64,000 nucleotides of DNA from Begonia masoniana. Taxonomy: Eukaryota; Streptophyta; Magnoliopsida; Cucurbitales; Begoniaceae. The position numbers and the translations under genes are program-made. The stretch lies in NCBI GenBank assembly GCA_022432975.1, contig CM039512.1, positions 40,989,001 through 41,053,000 on the forward strand. The letters run 5' to 3'. This document shows positions 23,782 through 34,867 of the stretch, piece after piece (position 1 is the stretch's first letter; each line of letters begins with the position of its first letter). The notes beneath the pieces are model-generated. The model saw only the letters and a list, made by a program, of their open reading frames with translations, made no database searches and had not been told where the DNA came from.

Positions 23782-24109
23782 AAATGCGACCGAACGCAGT
23801 TGGGCACGCACGGGGAACGCCCAGCGCGCGCGCGGCGCCCTGCGCGCGCGCGGCGCCCAGCGTGCGCGCGCCCAGCAGTTTAAAAAAAAAATTTCTAAAA
23901 AAAAAAATACTATTTCTACTTTGTTTTAACCCGACTTTTTCCGACATATTTTAAACGTATTTTGGCACGTTTTTCAACAAAAATCGAGGGTTCAAAAAAC
24001 CCGAAAACCGAGTCGAAAAATTTACAAAAAATCATTTTAAACATCGTTTTAATCACGGGTTGGGTTTGGAATGCGACGCACCGAGCCGGAGCGGGTTCGG
24101 GGTGTTACA

Positions 24110-24620
24110 ATACAAGCCAATAATGATGATTATCAAAGAGAGAACATCTTCCATAGCCGTTGTTTGATCAAGGAGAAAGTTTGCTTGCTCATCATTGTTG
24201 GAGGGAGTTGCACCAATGTTTCTTCTCGTGATCTTGTGAATAAGCTTGGGTTGGAAACTACTCTACATCCTAACCATTACAAGCTAAGGTGGTTGAATGA
24301 CTGAGAAGACATCAAAGTCTCCAACCAAGTATGAATAGAGTTTTCCATTAGGGGATACCAAGTCAAGACCCTTTGTGATGTTGTGCCAATGAGTGCTAGC
24401 CATCTTTTGTTGGGGAGCTCTTGGCAATATGATAGGAGGGCGACTCATGATGGTTATTCCAATTTTTATTCTTTCAAATTTTGAGTAAAGTTGATCAAAC
24501 TAGCTCCACTCAAACCAGAGCAAGTGGCTCTAGATGAAGAAGGAAGAAGGGAGGGAAAGGCAAAGTCCACACTTTTCACGTCCATGAAGAAGTTGGGAAA
24601 GTCTCTTCTAAATGGGGGTC
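24110..24620 (+). pseudogene. Outer gypsy protease region
   Basis: Continues after the solo LTR with a gypsy aspartic-protease region: NIFHSRCLIKEKVCLLIIVGG, in which the catalytic DSG is changed to VGG, then SCTNVSSRDLVNKLGLE. A stop follows at 24302-24304 and broken sequence with a relic LLGSSWQYDR leads towards RT. Confidence 0.75.
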
Positions 24621-25708
24621 TTATAATCCTAATTTTGGACTAATACCAAGCTGTTTTTCCAGAGGAACTTCCACAAGGATTACCAGCCCTTCATGGTGTT
24701 GAGTATCAAATCGATATGCAACCAGGGGTTGTACTATCAAACTGTCCCTCCTATAAGATGAATCCGGAAAAAGCGAAGGAATCACAAAAACAAGTTCAAG
24801 ATTTGCTTGAGAAGGGCTACATTCAAGAATCAATGAGTCTGTATGTCGTGCCCACGCTTTTGGTGCCCAAGAAAGATGACACTATGAGGATGTGTGTGGA
24901 TAGCCGAGTCATCTACCAAATCACCGTCAAATATATATTTCTCATTCCTAGACTCGAAGACATGTTGGATGAGCTTAGTGGTGCATCATTTTTTTCCAAG
25001 GTGGACCTAAAGGGTGATTACCACCAAATAAGAATGAATGAAGGAGACGAATGGTTTGTAATGTTGTTCGGTCTTTTAAGACCAAATATAGGTTTTTTGA
25101 ATGGTTAGTAATGTTGTTCGGTCTTTCGATTGCTCGTAGTACTTTTATATGACTTATGCATTTTGTCCTTAAGGAAATTTTGGAAAAATTTATTGTGGTA
25201 TACTTTAACGATATCTAAGTACATAGTTTGGATCTTGCCTCGCATTTGGAGCATCTTAGAATCCTCTTTGAAACTTTTAGAAATGCTAAGCTCTATGAGA
25301 ACCTTAAAAATGCTCTTTTGTCCAACAGAGAGTTCACTTCCTCGGGTTCATCATCACAAAAGAAGGCATGGAAGTAGATGAATCAAAGATCAAAGCCATT
25401 AAGGGAAGACCGGTACCAAAGGGAATTTCAGAGGTAAGGAGTTTTCACGACCTAGTCTCATTTTATAGAAGATTTATCAAGGATTTTAGTTCGATTATGT
25501 CTCCGATAACCGATTATACCAAGAAGGGGAAAGAATTTCATTGGACATAAGCTTGCCAAAAATGTTTGGAGTTGATTAAGGAGAAGCTTTGTCATGCACT
25601 TATTCTCATGTTACCCGATTTCAACAAGGTTTTTGAAGTGGAGTGTGACGCGTCCAGAGTAGGGATTGGAGCATTACTCATGCAAGAAGCAAGACCTCTT
25701 GCATATTT
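24621..25708 (+). pseudogene. Outer gypsy reverse transcriptase and start of RNase H
   Basis: Pieces in changing frames: PEELPQGLPALHGVEYQIDM at about 24660-24720; 24716-25108 with QVQDLLEKGYIQESMS, VPKKDDTMRMCVDSRVI and FFSKVDLKGDYHQIRM; a damaged palm around 25080-25210 where the YxDD box is only recognisable as YFND-like; 25368-25550 with [37 protein letters not shown]; and RNase [20 protein letters not shown] near 25630. A minus-strand gypsy interrupts RNase H at 25714. It is non-functional. Confidence 0.85.
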
Positions 25709-25713
25709 TAGCG

Positions 25714-26576
25714 TGATGAGAACCACGAGTATATCAAACCCGAGACCTTTCAAAAATGCGGAATAGAAACTCAGAAACGCCTTTGAAATCAAGTATATAG
25801 AACTTGACCCCAATCGAACCTTGCCGACGGAATCATAGTTATCAAACAAGGAGCTTGACCCATAACCAAACTTGTGGTTAGAACCAAAGCTATCAAGTTG
25901 ATCTTTCAAGTTTTGACTTGAAGAAAATTTAGTTCTTCACAAAGAACCAAAGAGAAAATTCTCACAAAGAGTAACTCAAAATCGTGTATATTGCTTCTAT
26001 AATGCTGCAAGGTTTATGCCTTTAAATAGGCTACAAAATATCCTAATGTAAAAAGAAAGTAATTAGGAAACATCTAAAGATTAGGAAATATCTAAATATT
26101 AGGAAACTTAACAAATTAATAAAAAGAAACTTTGTCTACATAATAAAAGGAAATTTGGACCAATTTGATTGATGAATTTCATGGCTCTCCTTCCTAAATT
26201 CGTTGTCCACATTTCTTCAAGAATTAAAAAATAAGTGCTTGCCAAATTTGATAGAGAAAAAGAAATTCTGCATAGATTTTGTATGTGCATGTTTTGTTAT
26301 TGTGCTTTCATCCATGTTGCCACTAAATCTTTAGGTTATTTTAAGTATCTTCGGCTTTCCTTTCCTCCCAAGCATCCTCTTCAATACTTAACAAATTTAT
26401 TAATTTCAACTCGTGTTGAAAAGAATCTCTCTCTTTGATTTACATAATCAATTTATTTAAGGCTTCATGCATTTTCTTTGTTCTTGATCTTGTCATTAGA
26501 CCTCCAATATCTTGACATGGATCTTAAACTTTGGGCTTGAAGTTGGTTGCACCTTGATTCACATCATTCCCTCTCT
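25714..26576 (-). repeat. 3' LTR of minus-strand gypsy (863 bp)
   Basis: Lies downstream of integrase on the minus strand. It lacks the internal duplication found in the other LTR. Confidence 0.92.
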
Positions 26577-27666
26577 CCTCGAAAAGATTCATCCTCAAAT
26601 CCCCTGTATCATATAAAGATAAGTCAGTAACATTAAAAGTAGCACTTACATTACCATATTCACTAGGTAAATCAATCTTGTAAGGATTGTCATTGATGCG
26701 TTCAAACACTTGGAAGGGACCATCTTCTCGAGGTTGCAACTTGTTCTTTCTTTTGTTGGCAAATCTTTCTTTCCTTAAGTGAATCAAAACCCAATCTCCG
26801 AGTTCGAAAATAACTTTCACTCGGTGCTTGTTTGATTGTCTTGCATAATGTTCATTCTTTTTCTTAATATTTTTCCTTACCCTTGCATGTAGTTCCCTAA
26901 CAAATTCGGTTATTTTCTTTCCATCAAAATTAACAACCTCATTAGTAGGTAAATATAACATATCCATTGGAGTTATAGGATTAAAACCATAAACAATTTC
27001 AAATGATGAATAAGATGTAGTAGAATGAACAACGCTATTATATGCAAACTCAACATGTGGTAAACACTTTTTCCATTGTTTTAAGTTCTTATAAATAATG
27101 GCTCTCAACAAAGTAGAAAGTGTTCTATTTACTACCTCGGTTTGTCCATCCGTTTGAGGGTGTGCTAAGAAGGTTGAGAATAAAAGTTTAGTGCTTAACT
27201 TATTCCACAGAGTTCTCCACAAGTGACTCAAAAACTTAACATCTCGATCACTCACAATAGTTTTAGGTAAGCCATGTAACCGCACAATCTCTTTAAAAAA
27301 TAAATCCACAACATGTATAGTATCATTAGTTTTCGAACATGCAATAAAATATGCCATCTTACTAAACCTATCAACAACAACAAAAATATTATCCTTTCCA
27401 CTTTGAGTTCTCGGAAAACCTATAACAAAATTCATAGAAATATCAATCTAAGGTTGAGTAGGTATTGGGAAAGGAGTATACATTCAATGTGGTTTGATCT
27501 TCGATTTAGCTTTTCTACACTCAACGCATTTATCACAAATTAATTGCACATCATGTCTCATCTTAGGCCAATAAAAATGATCACATAAAACATCCAAAGT
27601 TTTTCTTACTCCAAAATATCTTATTAATCCACTTCCATGAGTTTCTCTAACAAACAATTCTCTCAA
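26524..27666 (-). pseudogene. Integrase of minus-strand gypsy (catalytic Asp to Asn)
   Basis: 27666-27484 holds the HHCC zinc region (H..., then CDKCVECRKAKSK) and ends in a stop. 27435-26524 is open for 303 codons and holds the core: [42 protein letters not shown], then [21 protein letters not shown] and the C-terminal [19 protein letters not shown]. The first catalytic aspartate, normally in a MDFVxGLPRT motif, is asparagine here ([10 protein letters not shown]). The other two acidic residues remain. The open frame runs about 50 bp into the LTR, so its tail is partly LTR-encoded. Confidence 0.9.
26577..26592 (-). other. Polypurine tract of minus-strand gypsy
   Basis: The reverse complement TCGAGGAGAGAGGGAA lies directly before the 3' LTR on the minus strand. 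Confidence 0.8.
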
Positions 27667-27799
27667 AGAACACTTAGGAATACAAAATCTATCTTTCTTA
27701 AATAGATAACCGTCATGCCTATAGTAATCACCATATGCAACATTTTCACATAATTTTCAAATTTCACTAAAATTTGAATCTACTACATATAATTTTTTT

Positions 27800-29315
27800 T
27801 AACAAGTTCAAATCCAAGCAATTTAGATTGTAAGGAGGTTACGAGTACATACCTTCGAGACAATGCATCGGCCACTACAATTTCCTTACCTTTCTTATAT
27901 TTGATCATGCATGAAAATGTTTCAATGAATTCCATTCACTTTGCATGCATTTTGTGTTGTTTTCCTTGCGACTTCGAGTGCTTTAAACTCTCATGATCAG
28001 GAATGAATAATAAATTCTTTTTGCCACAAATAGTGTTCCCACGTTTGAAGTGCTCGAACTAAGGCATACAATTCCTTATCATATGTGGAGTAGTTCAAAG
28101 TCGCTCCATTAAACTTCTCGCTAAAGTAAGCAATGGGCTTAGAATCCTGCATTAAAACACCACCAATACATTTTCTCGACGTATCACATTCAATCTCAAA
28201 AGTTTTATCAAAATTAGTTAAAACAAGAATGGTGCATTAGAAAGTTTACATTTTAGGAGATTAAAAGCTTGTTCATTTATTTCAGTCCACTTAAATTCAA
28301 TATTCTTATTTACAAGATTATTTCAGGGAACCGCAATGGTGCTAAAATCTTTAACAAACCTCCCGTAAAAGCTTGCTAATCCATGAAAACTTCTTACCTC
28401 GTTGGCATTCTTTGGTCTTGGCCATTCCTTAATTGCCTTAACTTTTTTGTCATCCACTGATACTCCAATTGAACTAACTACTAAACTAAGAAACACTACT
28501 GAATCCATGCAAAATGTGCACTTCTTTAAGTTAGCGTATAGTTGATTTTCTCTTAAAGTATTAAAAACTGAATTCAAGTGTTTAACATGTGCATCTTAAG
28601 TTTTACTATAAACCAAGATATCATCAAAGTACACAACAACAAAATTTCCAATAAAAAATCTCAACACATGATTCATCAATTTCATAAAAGTACTTGGTGC
28701 ATTAGACAAGCCAAATGACATTACTAACCACTCATAAATACCATATTTAGTTTTAAAGGCAGGTTTCTATTCATCTCCCTTTTTCATGTGAATTTGGTAA
28801 TATCCATTATTTAGATTAATTTTTGAAAATAAGCATGCACCATGTAACTCATCATGCATATCATCAAATCTAGGAATAAAGTGTCGATACTTTACCGTGA
28901 TCTGGTTGATAGCTCGACAATCAACACACATTCACCAAGTTCCATCTTTCTTCGGAACTAAGATGACGGGAACTGAGCATGAACTAAGGCTTTCCTTTAC
29001 AAATCAATTCTCCACTAGTTCATCCACTTGCCTTTGGAATTCCTTGGTTTCTTCGAGATTAGCTCGATATGCCGACCGATTAGGAATTAATGCTCCCGGC
29101 ATGAAATCTATTTGATGTTCAATCCCTCTCAAAGGAGGTAACCCTCTCGGTAAATCTTCGGGAAACACATCCTCAAATTCCTGCAAGAGAGAAGAAACAA
29201 CACTTGGAAGAGATTGAGTTCGCTCATTAGTCGCAAGATAAACATCTTTGTACAACAATACAAGTACTTCTTGCCTCGCTATCATCACACTTTTAACCTC
29301 ACTTTTTCTTGTCAT
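27800..29315 (-). pseudogene. RT and RNase H of minus-strand gypsy
   Basis: On the minus strand from 29315: LLQEFEDVFPEDLPRGLPPL, RQVDELVEN then a stop, [59 protein letters not shown], catalytic [14 protein letters not shown] near 28620, then 28577-28323 with [14 protein letters not shown] and [23 protein letters not shown]. The RNase H part (about 28310-27900) is heavily broken. At least five stops interrupt the frame. Confidence 0.87.
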
Positions 29316-30010
29316 TCCACTTATGCTCCCACTCTCCTATTGTTTTCTCTCACTCTCGTTTTTTCTCTCTTTCACTCACTCTACTATCTTCTGTTTCATG
29401 TTTTTGCTCATTTAATGACTTTCTCTTTTTTTGAATTCTTTTGCAATCCTATCTTGATCTTCACTAGCCTCCTACAATTTTAGTGGTTTTAGAATTATCT
29501 TCATACCATTTTGATTAAAGGAGTACTTATTCTTGAAACCATTGTACTTGAAGTTTCTATTGAATTACCATGGTATCCCCAAAAGGATATGTGTACCTTG
29601 CATGGGTACTACATCGCAAAGAACCTCATCTTTATACTTACCAATTGCGATTCAAACCTTCACTTGCTTAGTCACTTTCACTTCTCCACAATCACTCAAC
29701 TATTGTAGCTTGTATGGCCTAGGATGCTTAACGATTTGCAATCTCAATTTTTCTACTAATAAAGTGCTAGCAACGTTGGTGCAACTCCCACTATCAATTA
29801 TTAAAAACTACATACCTTGTTATTCATGTTGTATCTAGTGTGAAATATGTTTTCCCTTTGCACTTTATCTCTATCCTCATTGGCTTGAACGTTGAGTATA
29901 TGTAGTGATCAATAACTCTCCCCTCACGGGTTCCTTTATATCCACATCATTACAATCTTCTAAGGGTGGCTTTCATCATTAGTTGAACTTACACTTGCTA
30001 TATCACCATT
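29316..30010 (-). pseudogene. Protease region of minus-strand gypsy
   Basis: Degraded sequence between gag and RT with a recognisable aspartic-protease core, FLIIDSGSCTNVASTLLVEKL, near 29800-29750 and a HILLGIPW relic further on. Several stops. The catalytic DSG is kept. Confidence 0.75.
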
Positions 30011-30997
30011 ATCCAAAATAATCATAGTTCTTTTATTCGGACAATTAGAAGCAATATGGCCAAAACCTTGACATCTAAAACATTTAATCTCTCCAGACTT
30101 GATAGAAGTGAAAGTCTTGGTTTTATCTTTTATGGGGGTGGTATTCGATGTCGTGATTTTCCTTTTGAACTCCTCTTTAGGTTTTAAATTAGGCTTATCA
30201 CTCCTCCAATTAGATTTTCATGAAGAGTTTGGGGTTGATCCGATCTTAGAGTTCATCGATTTCAATTGTCTCTCAACTTTGATGGACTTGTGCAACAATT
30301 CTTCTAAATCCACATAATGATGCAAATCCACAATGTCAGCGATTTTTCTATTTAAACCTCCAATGAATCTCACCATTGTTGCTTCATCATCCTCATCTAC
30401 TCTAGCCCTTACCATGGCTACTTCCAACTCTTTGTAATATTTCTCCACACTTTTGATTCCTTGAGTCAAACCCTATAGTTTCCTACATGCATCTCGATAA
30501 TTTTGTTAGGAATAAATCTTTTGCGCATTTGTCTTCATATTATCCCATGTGCGTTTGGGTTGTTCTCCATACCTTTTTTGTGTTTTCATTAATTGATCTC
30601 ACCATATGCTTGCATAATCTGTGAATTCCATCGATACTAATTTGATCTGTTTCTCCTCAGTGTAGTTATGACATTCAAACATCTGCTCAACTTTTCTTTC
30701 CCATTCTATATAAAGTTTGGGATCACTTTTATCTTGAAAAGGAGGGATGATTATTTTGATGTTGCTTAGATTTCCATACTCACGGTTTGTTCTCGCATAT
30801 CTCTCTCTTCTGTAATTTCCATCCTCATAATCAGATTCCTCATAGTAATGCTTCATTGGTGATTTTCCCCTTTGTGCACGGCTATTAGAAGGTGACTTTA
30901 TTCTTTCATACCTCATGTCTAAATTCTTAATTTGATCTTGTATAGCTTTCATGTACATCTCCGGATCAAAGTTAGCATGTCTTTCCTCACTACTCAT
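30011..30997 (-). pseudogene. Gag of minus-strand gypsy
   Basis: Starts MSSEERHANFDPEMYMKAIQ at 30997. A charged N-terminal region leads to the capsid part IPPFQDKSDPKLYIEWERKV and QMFECHNYTEEKQIKLV, with a stop at 30599-30601. It resumes in 30469-30218 (YYKELEVAMVRARVDEDDEA, FIGGLNRKIADIVDLHHYVD) and reaches a zinc-knuckle CFRCQGFGHIASNCP near 30085-30045. The fossil gag at 11692-13290 is a close relative. Confidence 0.88.
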
Positions 30998-31265
30998 AAT
31001 TTCAAAAAATAAAAATAAAAATTATTAGTGAACAAAAAAAATAAGTAAACGGAACTCACTCACTCCCTCACGTGTTTACACTCGATTATATGTCTCTCTA
31101 CTCATGTTTCCCTTAAACAATAGCTTTTATATGATAGTCTCCCTCTAACACCCGAGATTTCTCTAATGCGTATATGTAACGACCCCATATCCCAGCAAGA
31201 TATTGTCCGCTGTAGGGATTGGGCCGTAGCCCAATATCCTCCCCTCACGGCTTTGTTTGGCGAGA

Positions 31266-31338
31266 ACTTCCCAGAAGGTCACCCAACCTGGAATTGCTCT
31301 CGCCGAAGCACTTTTAACTTCAGAGTTCTTATGGGATC
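31266..31338 (-). other. 5S rRNA-derived segment, Cassandra 2 left LTR
   Basis: On the minus strand it contains GGATCCCATAAGAACTC, AAGTTAAAAGTGC, GGCGAGAGCAATTCC and GGTTGGGTGACCTTCTGG, the 5S internal-promoter region. AGTAGTAC is replaced by AGCAATTC. Confidence 0.88.
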
Positions 31339-31712
31339 CGTTGCCAATCATGCTCCAAAACGCGTCTTGCTATGTTGGAAGGGTCTCTTTACATATGTTT
31401 CATTTCCACATGCTTCCCCAAGCGATGTGGGATTGTGACGACCCCCTTTTTACGACCTGTCACCTTCCGTTTCGCCCACGTGGACGTACCGCCATCCGGG
31501 TTCCGGTTTGTGCAGCCATCGTACCCATACGTGCATATTCAGGTCATCACAATCACCCCCCTCGGGGGCCCAACGTCCTCGTTGGCCACATTTCCGGTTG
31601 GGTACAGGCTCTGATACCATTTGTAACGACCCCATATCCCAGCAAGATATTGTACGCTCTAGGGATTGGGCCGTAACCCAATATCCTCCCCTCACGGCTT
31701 TGTTTGGCGAGA

Positions 31713-31785
31713 ACTTCCCAGAAGGTCACCCAACCTGGAATTGCTCTCGCCGAAGCACTTTTAACTTCAGAGTTCTTATGGGATC
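31713..31785 (-). other. 5S rRNA-derived segment, Cassandra 2 right LTR
   Basis: Same sequence and position as the left copy, offset by 447 bases. Confidence 0.88.
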
Positions 31786-33010
31786 CGTTGCCAATCGTGC
31801 TCCAAAACGCGTCTTGCTATGTTGGAAGGGTCTCTTTACATATGTTTCATTTCCACATGCTTCCCCAAGCGATGTGAGATTGTGACGACCCCCTTTTTAC
31901 GACCTGTCACCTTCTGTTTCGCTCACGTGGACGTACCGCCATCCGGGTTCCGGTTTGTGCAGCCATCGTACCCATACGTGCATATTCAGGTCATCACAGT
32001 ATAGGCTTAGGAGTAATCGATTAGAGGGTTGATAGGTTGGAAACCATGAAATGTGAAGTGGGAGTTTGACAAGTCCACCTAAAATGTGATTGGTGGAAAA
32101 GTTGGGTTTGAAAAGTCTAATACTTTACACCAATTTGACTTAATAAAATTGGATGAATTAATGGTGTTTTAAGGAGGGTTTTGGCGTTGGTTTTAAAGAG
32201 AGTAAGTGAGAGAGAGAGTTTGAAATGTCAAACTTGTGTGATTGGTGGAAATTGGTGTTTGAAAGTCAAACAACCAATGGTAAAATTGTGTGAATGAATA
32301 AATGAAATAAATGGTTGGTAAAGGAAATGAAAAGTGGTGGTGTTTGGGCGTTGAAATTGCAATGGAAAATGGAGTTCTTTAAGGTAATTTTTACATGGTT
32401 ATTAATTATTATTATTAATTGATTAAATAAAAAGAGAAAAAGGTGTGGTTTTCTTTCATTCTTCTTCCTCCCATCATGCCTCTCTTCCTCTCCTCCATAG
32501 CCACCTCCCTTCCTCCTCCTTTCTTCATTTGTTCATGTGATTTCAAGGTAAGTTTAATTGGGTTTTTATTTATATGCATGTGGATGAAGTTTGTGAATGC
32601 TTTGAAAGGATTTGGTTGAGTTTTGTGGATGTTTGAAAACCTAGGGTTAGCGATTCCGAATTTTGACTTCTAATTGGTTGTTTTCCTTCTAATTTGGTGG
32701 ATTTGGTTGTTGAATGGATAGATTAGGTGGTTAGGAGGTTAGATTGAAGATTTGAAAGTAAATTGGTAAAAACCCGATTTTATACATTGCTGGCCGATTC
32801 TGTATTTGTGCAATCTGGATTGGTTAAGTGATTTATTTGGTTGATTTAAGCATTTCAATGGATAGTAGACGTGTAGAGCTTTCCGAGTTGGGGTGGCACG
32901 TCAAAATCCGTTGAAAAACGAAGAAGTTATGGCCGTTTAAAGTTGGACATCGGTAATTTGTACAAAAACTGGGTTTAGGTGTTTAGATGTGAGAGTTGTT
33001 TAGTTGTTGG

Positions 33011-33513
33011 TTAGTTTTAGTTTTAGTTTTAGTTTTAGTTTTAGTTTTAGTTTTAGTTTTAGTTTTAGTTTTAGTTTTAGTTTTAGTTTTAGTTTTAGTT
33101 TTAGTTTTAGTTTTAGTTTTAGTTTTAGTTTTAGTTTTAGTTTTAGTTTTAGTTTTAGTTTTAGTTTTAGTTTTAGTTTTAGTTTTAGTTTTAGTTTTAG
33201 TTTTAGTTTTAGTTTTAGTTTTAGTTTTAGTTTTAGTTTTAGTTTTAGTTTTAGTTTTAGTTTTAGTTTTAGTTTTAGTTTTAGTTTTAGTTTTAGTTTT
33301 AGTTTTAGTTTTAGTTTTAGTTTTAGTTTTAGTTTTAGTTTTAGTTTTAGTTTTAGTTTTAGTTTTAGTTTTAGTTTTAGTTTTAGTTTTAGTTTTAGTT
33401 TTAGTTTTAGTTTTAGTTTTAGTTTTAGTTTTAGTTTTAGTTTTAGTTTTAGTTTTAGTTTTAGTTTTAGTTTTAGTTTTAGTTTTAGTTTTAGTTTTAG
33501 TTTAGTTTTAGTT
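33011..33513 (+). repeat. (TTTTAG)n array, about 83 copies
   Basis: Almost uninterrupted hexamer TTTTAG. The long Leu-Val and Phe-Ser frames across it are artefacts of periodicity. The relative at 21333 has only a few TTTAG-like units at the same place, so the array expanded within this LTR. It lies in the putative first intron, just before the TTTTAG acceptor at 33569. Confidence 0.97.
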
Positions 33514-33835
33514 AGAAAATCTTTTAGAGTTTATTGAAAGCTTATCGATTTGAGTTTCCGTGATTTTAGGTCGTCGGACGAGTGATTTGGACGGTAATTG
33601 GACAAGTGATTTGGACGAGCATTCAGGTAAGTAGTGGTAGCTTTTCCTTCGCCTTCGGGCCTACACCATAGAATGGTAGGGTTATTTATTTCGTGTTGCG
33701 TTGTGTTGTTGTTTCGTGTGGTTTGGCATCTTTGAAGCATGCATCAGGTATAGCACGTTAGGTACGCTTAATGGCATTGTTTGGCATTGTGAGCGAGCAC
33801 GAATGTAAGCAAATAAAGTTAATTGTAAATGCATC

Positions 33836-34165
33836 TCGAATAGTGTGCCTTGTCGGGCTGAGGTTGCTAGTAGTAGCACCCCGAGGGGACTCTATGAGAG
33901 ATGACCGGCTAAAGCACATATTGCATTTCGAATGGTGTGCCTTGTCGGGCTGAGGTTGCTGGTAGTAGCACCCCGAGGGGAACTCCATGAGAAATGACCG
34001 GCTAAAACACGAGATCCTGAATAGTGTGCCTTGTCGGGCTGAGGTTGCTGGTAGTAGCACCCCGAGGGGACCTCTATGATGGATGATTGGCAAAACATGA
34101 AATTCTGAATAGGGCGCCTTGTCGGGCTGAGGTTGCTGGTAGTAGCACCTCGAGGGGTCCTCTAT
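33836..34165 (+). repeat. Four tandem units of about 90 bp in solo LTR
   Basis: GTGCCTTGTCGGGCTGAGG recurs near 33843, 33939, 34026 and 34115 (the last copy begins GCGCC). Each unit has the self-complementary CCCCGAGGGG and a TGCT/AGCA stem. It lies inside the putative second intron (33627-34313). Confidence 0.88.
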
Positions 34166-34867
34166 GAAGAATTAAACAATTAAAGCAATGAACAGCAAAT
34201 AAGCACAACTGAGTGATAGAAACTGCATGTGTTAGGTTGATTGCATCATGAGTCGCCTTTGTTTGCCCTACTTGCTAAGCATTAGGCTTATGTTTTTGTG
34301 TTCTGTGGTGTAGGTGACGGAGCGTTCTCAGGTGAGCTCGAGAGAGACGACCAGGATTAGTAGCGGTCGGTGATACATGGAGCTTGCTGGTTTGTGCATT
34401 TGTCGGGGCGCTTCGACCTAGTTCTCGGAGTGTGGTTCGTATTGGAGTTGTAAAGGTCTATGGTTAGTTTTGTGAGTTGATTGAGTGGATATGTTTTGTG
34501 GTGGTTTTCTGGTTGGTGTTGGTGGTTGTATGTTTATTTTGTGGTTTGATATTTGGGGTATGATATGTGTGGGAGTTTTGGGTTTTGTGGTGGATTTGTA
34601 TAGATTTTATTTTGTAGTTGGAGATATTTTGGTTAGTTTGGTTAGTCTGGATTGATGTTTATAGAATTGGGTGATACTGGTTGGAATTGTGATTTTAAAC
34701 GTTGTTTATTTTCAAGTTTTCGATTTCGAAACTTTTAGGCGTTATATTGCCGTTTTTTTTTAAGTCAAATATTTTATGAAAATTATTTTAAATTTCCAAT
34801 TTAAACGCGGGGTTGGCTAGCAAAGTAGTGCACCGAGCCGGGGTGGGTTCGGGGGCGTTACACTCCC

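Larger units (their letters stand above)
21333..24109 (+). repeat. Solo LTR (2777 bp) inside gag/protease of outer gypsy
   Basis: TGTAACACCC to ...GGGGTGTTACA with a perfect target duplication ATACA (21328-21332, 24110-24114). No internal region. Its U5 end holds the palindromes at 23693-23781 and a G/C run. Same family group as 15259-17934 and 31144-34862. Confidence 0.95.
31175..31998 (-). mobile_element. Second Cassandra TRIM, complete, minus strand
   Basis: Two 377-bp LTRs (31175-31551, 31622-31998) flank a 70-bp interior with the primer site near 31608-31620 on the minus strand. The perfect target duplication is GTATA (31170-31174, 31999-32003). The two LTRs look nearly identical, with a few substitutions by eye. 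The LTRs are about 40 bp shorter than those of the first Cassandra, so it is a different subfamily. Confidence 0.95.
32548..34333 (+). other. Putative spliced-leader module, solo LTR 31144-34862
   Basis: Donor AAG|GTAAGT at 32548, acceptor ATTTTAG ending 33569, 57-nt segment 33570-33626 ending TCAG, donor GTAAGT at 33627, block GCATTAGGCTTAT then acceptor GGTGTAG ending 34313, 18-nt segment 34314-34331 ending TCAG, donor GTGAGC at 34332. The TTTTAG array sits in the first intron. Confidence 0.58.
31144..34862 (+). repeat. Solo LTR in the leader of the minus-strand gypsy, containing Cassandra
   Basis: TCTAACACCC to ...GGGGGCGTTACA with a perfect target duplication CTCCC (31139-31143, 34863-34867). 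The first dinucleotide reads TC rather than TG. It holds a complete Cassandra (31175-31998) and a long TTTTAG array. Without these it is about 2.4 kb, like its relatives at 21333 and 15259. Confidence 0.92.

Noticed and set aside
33011..33513. Telomere or interstitial telomeric repeat
   Set aside because: The plant telomere repeat is TTTAGGG; TTTTAG lacks the G-run and sits within an LTR intron-like region.
32996..33537. Long Leu-Val and Phe-Ser repeat proteins
   Set aside because: They are three frames of a TTTTAG hexamer array inside a solo LTR; no start context or homology.
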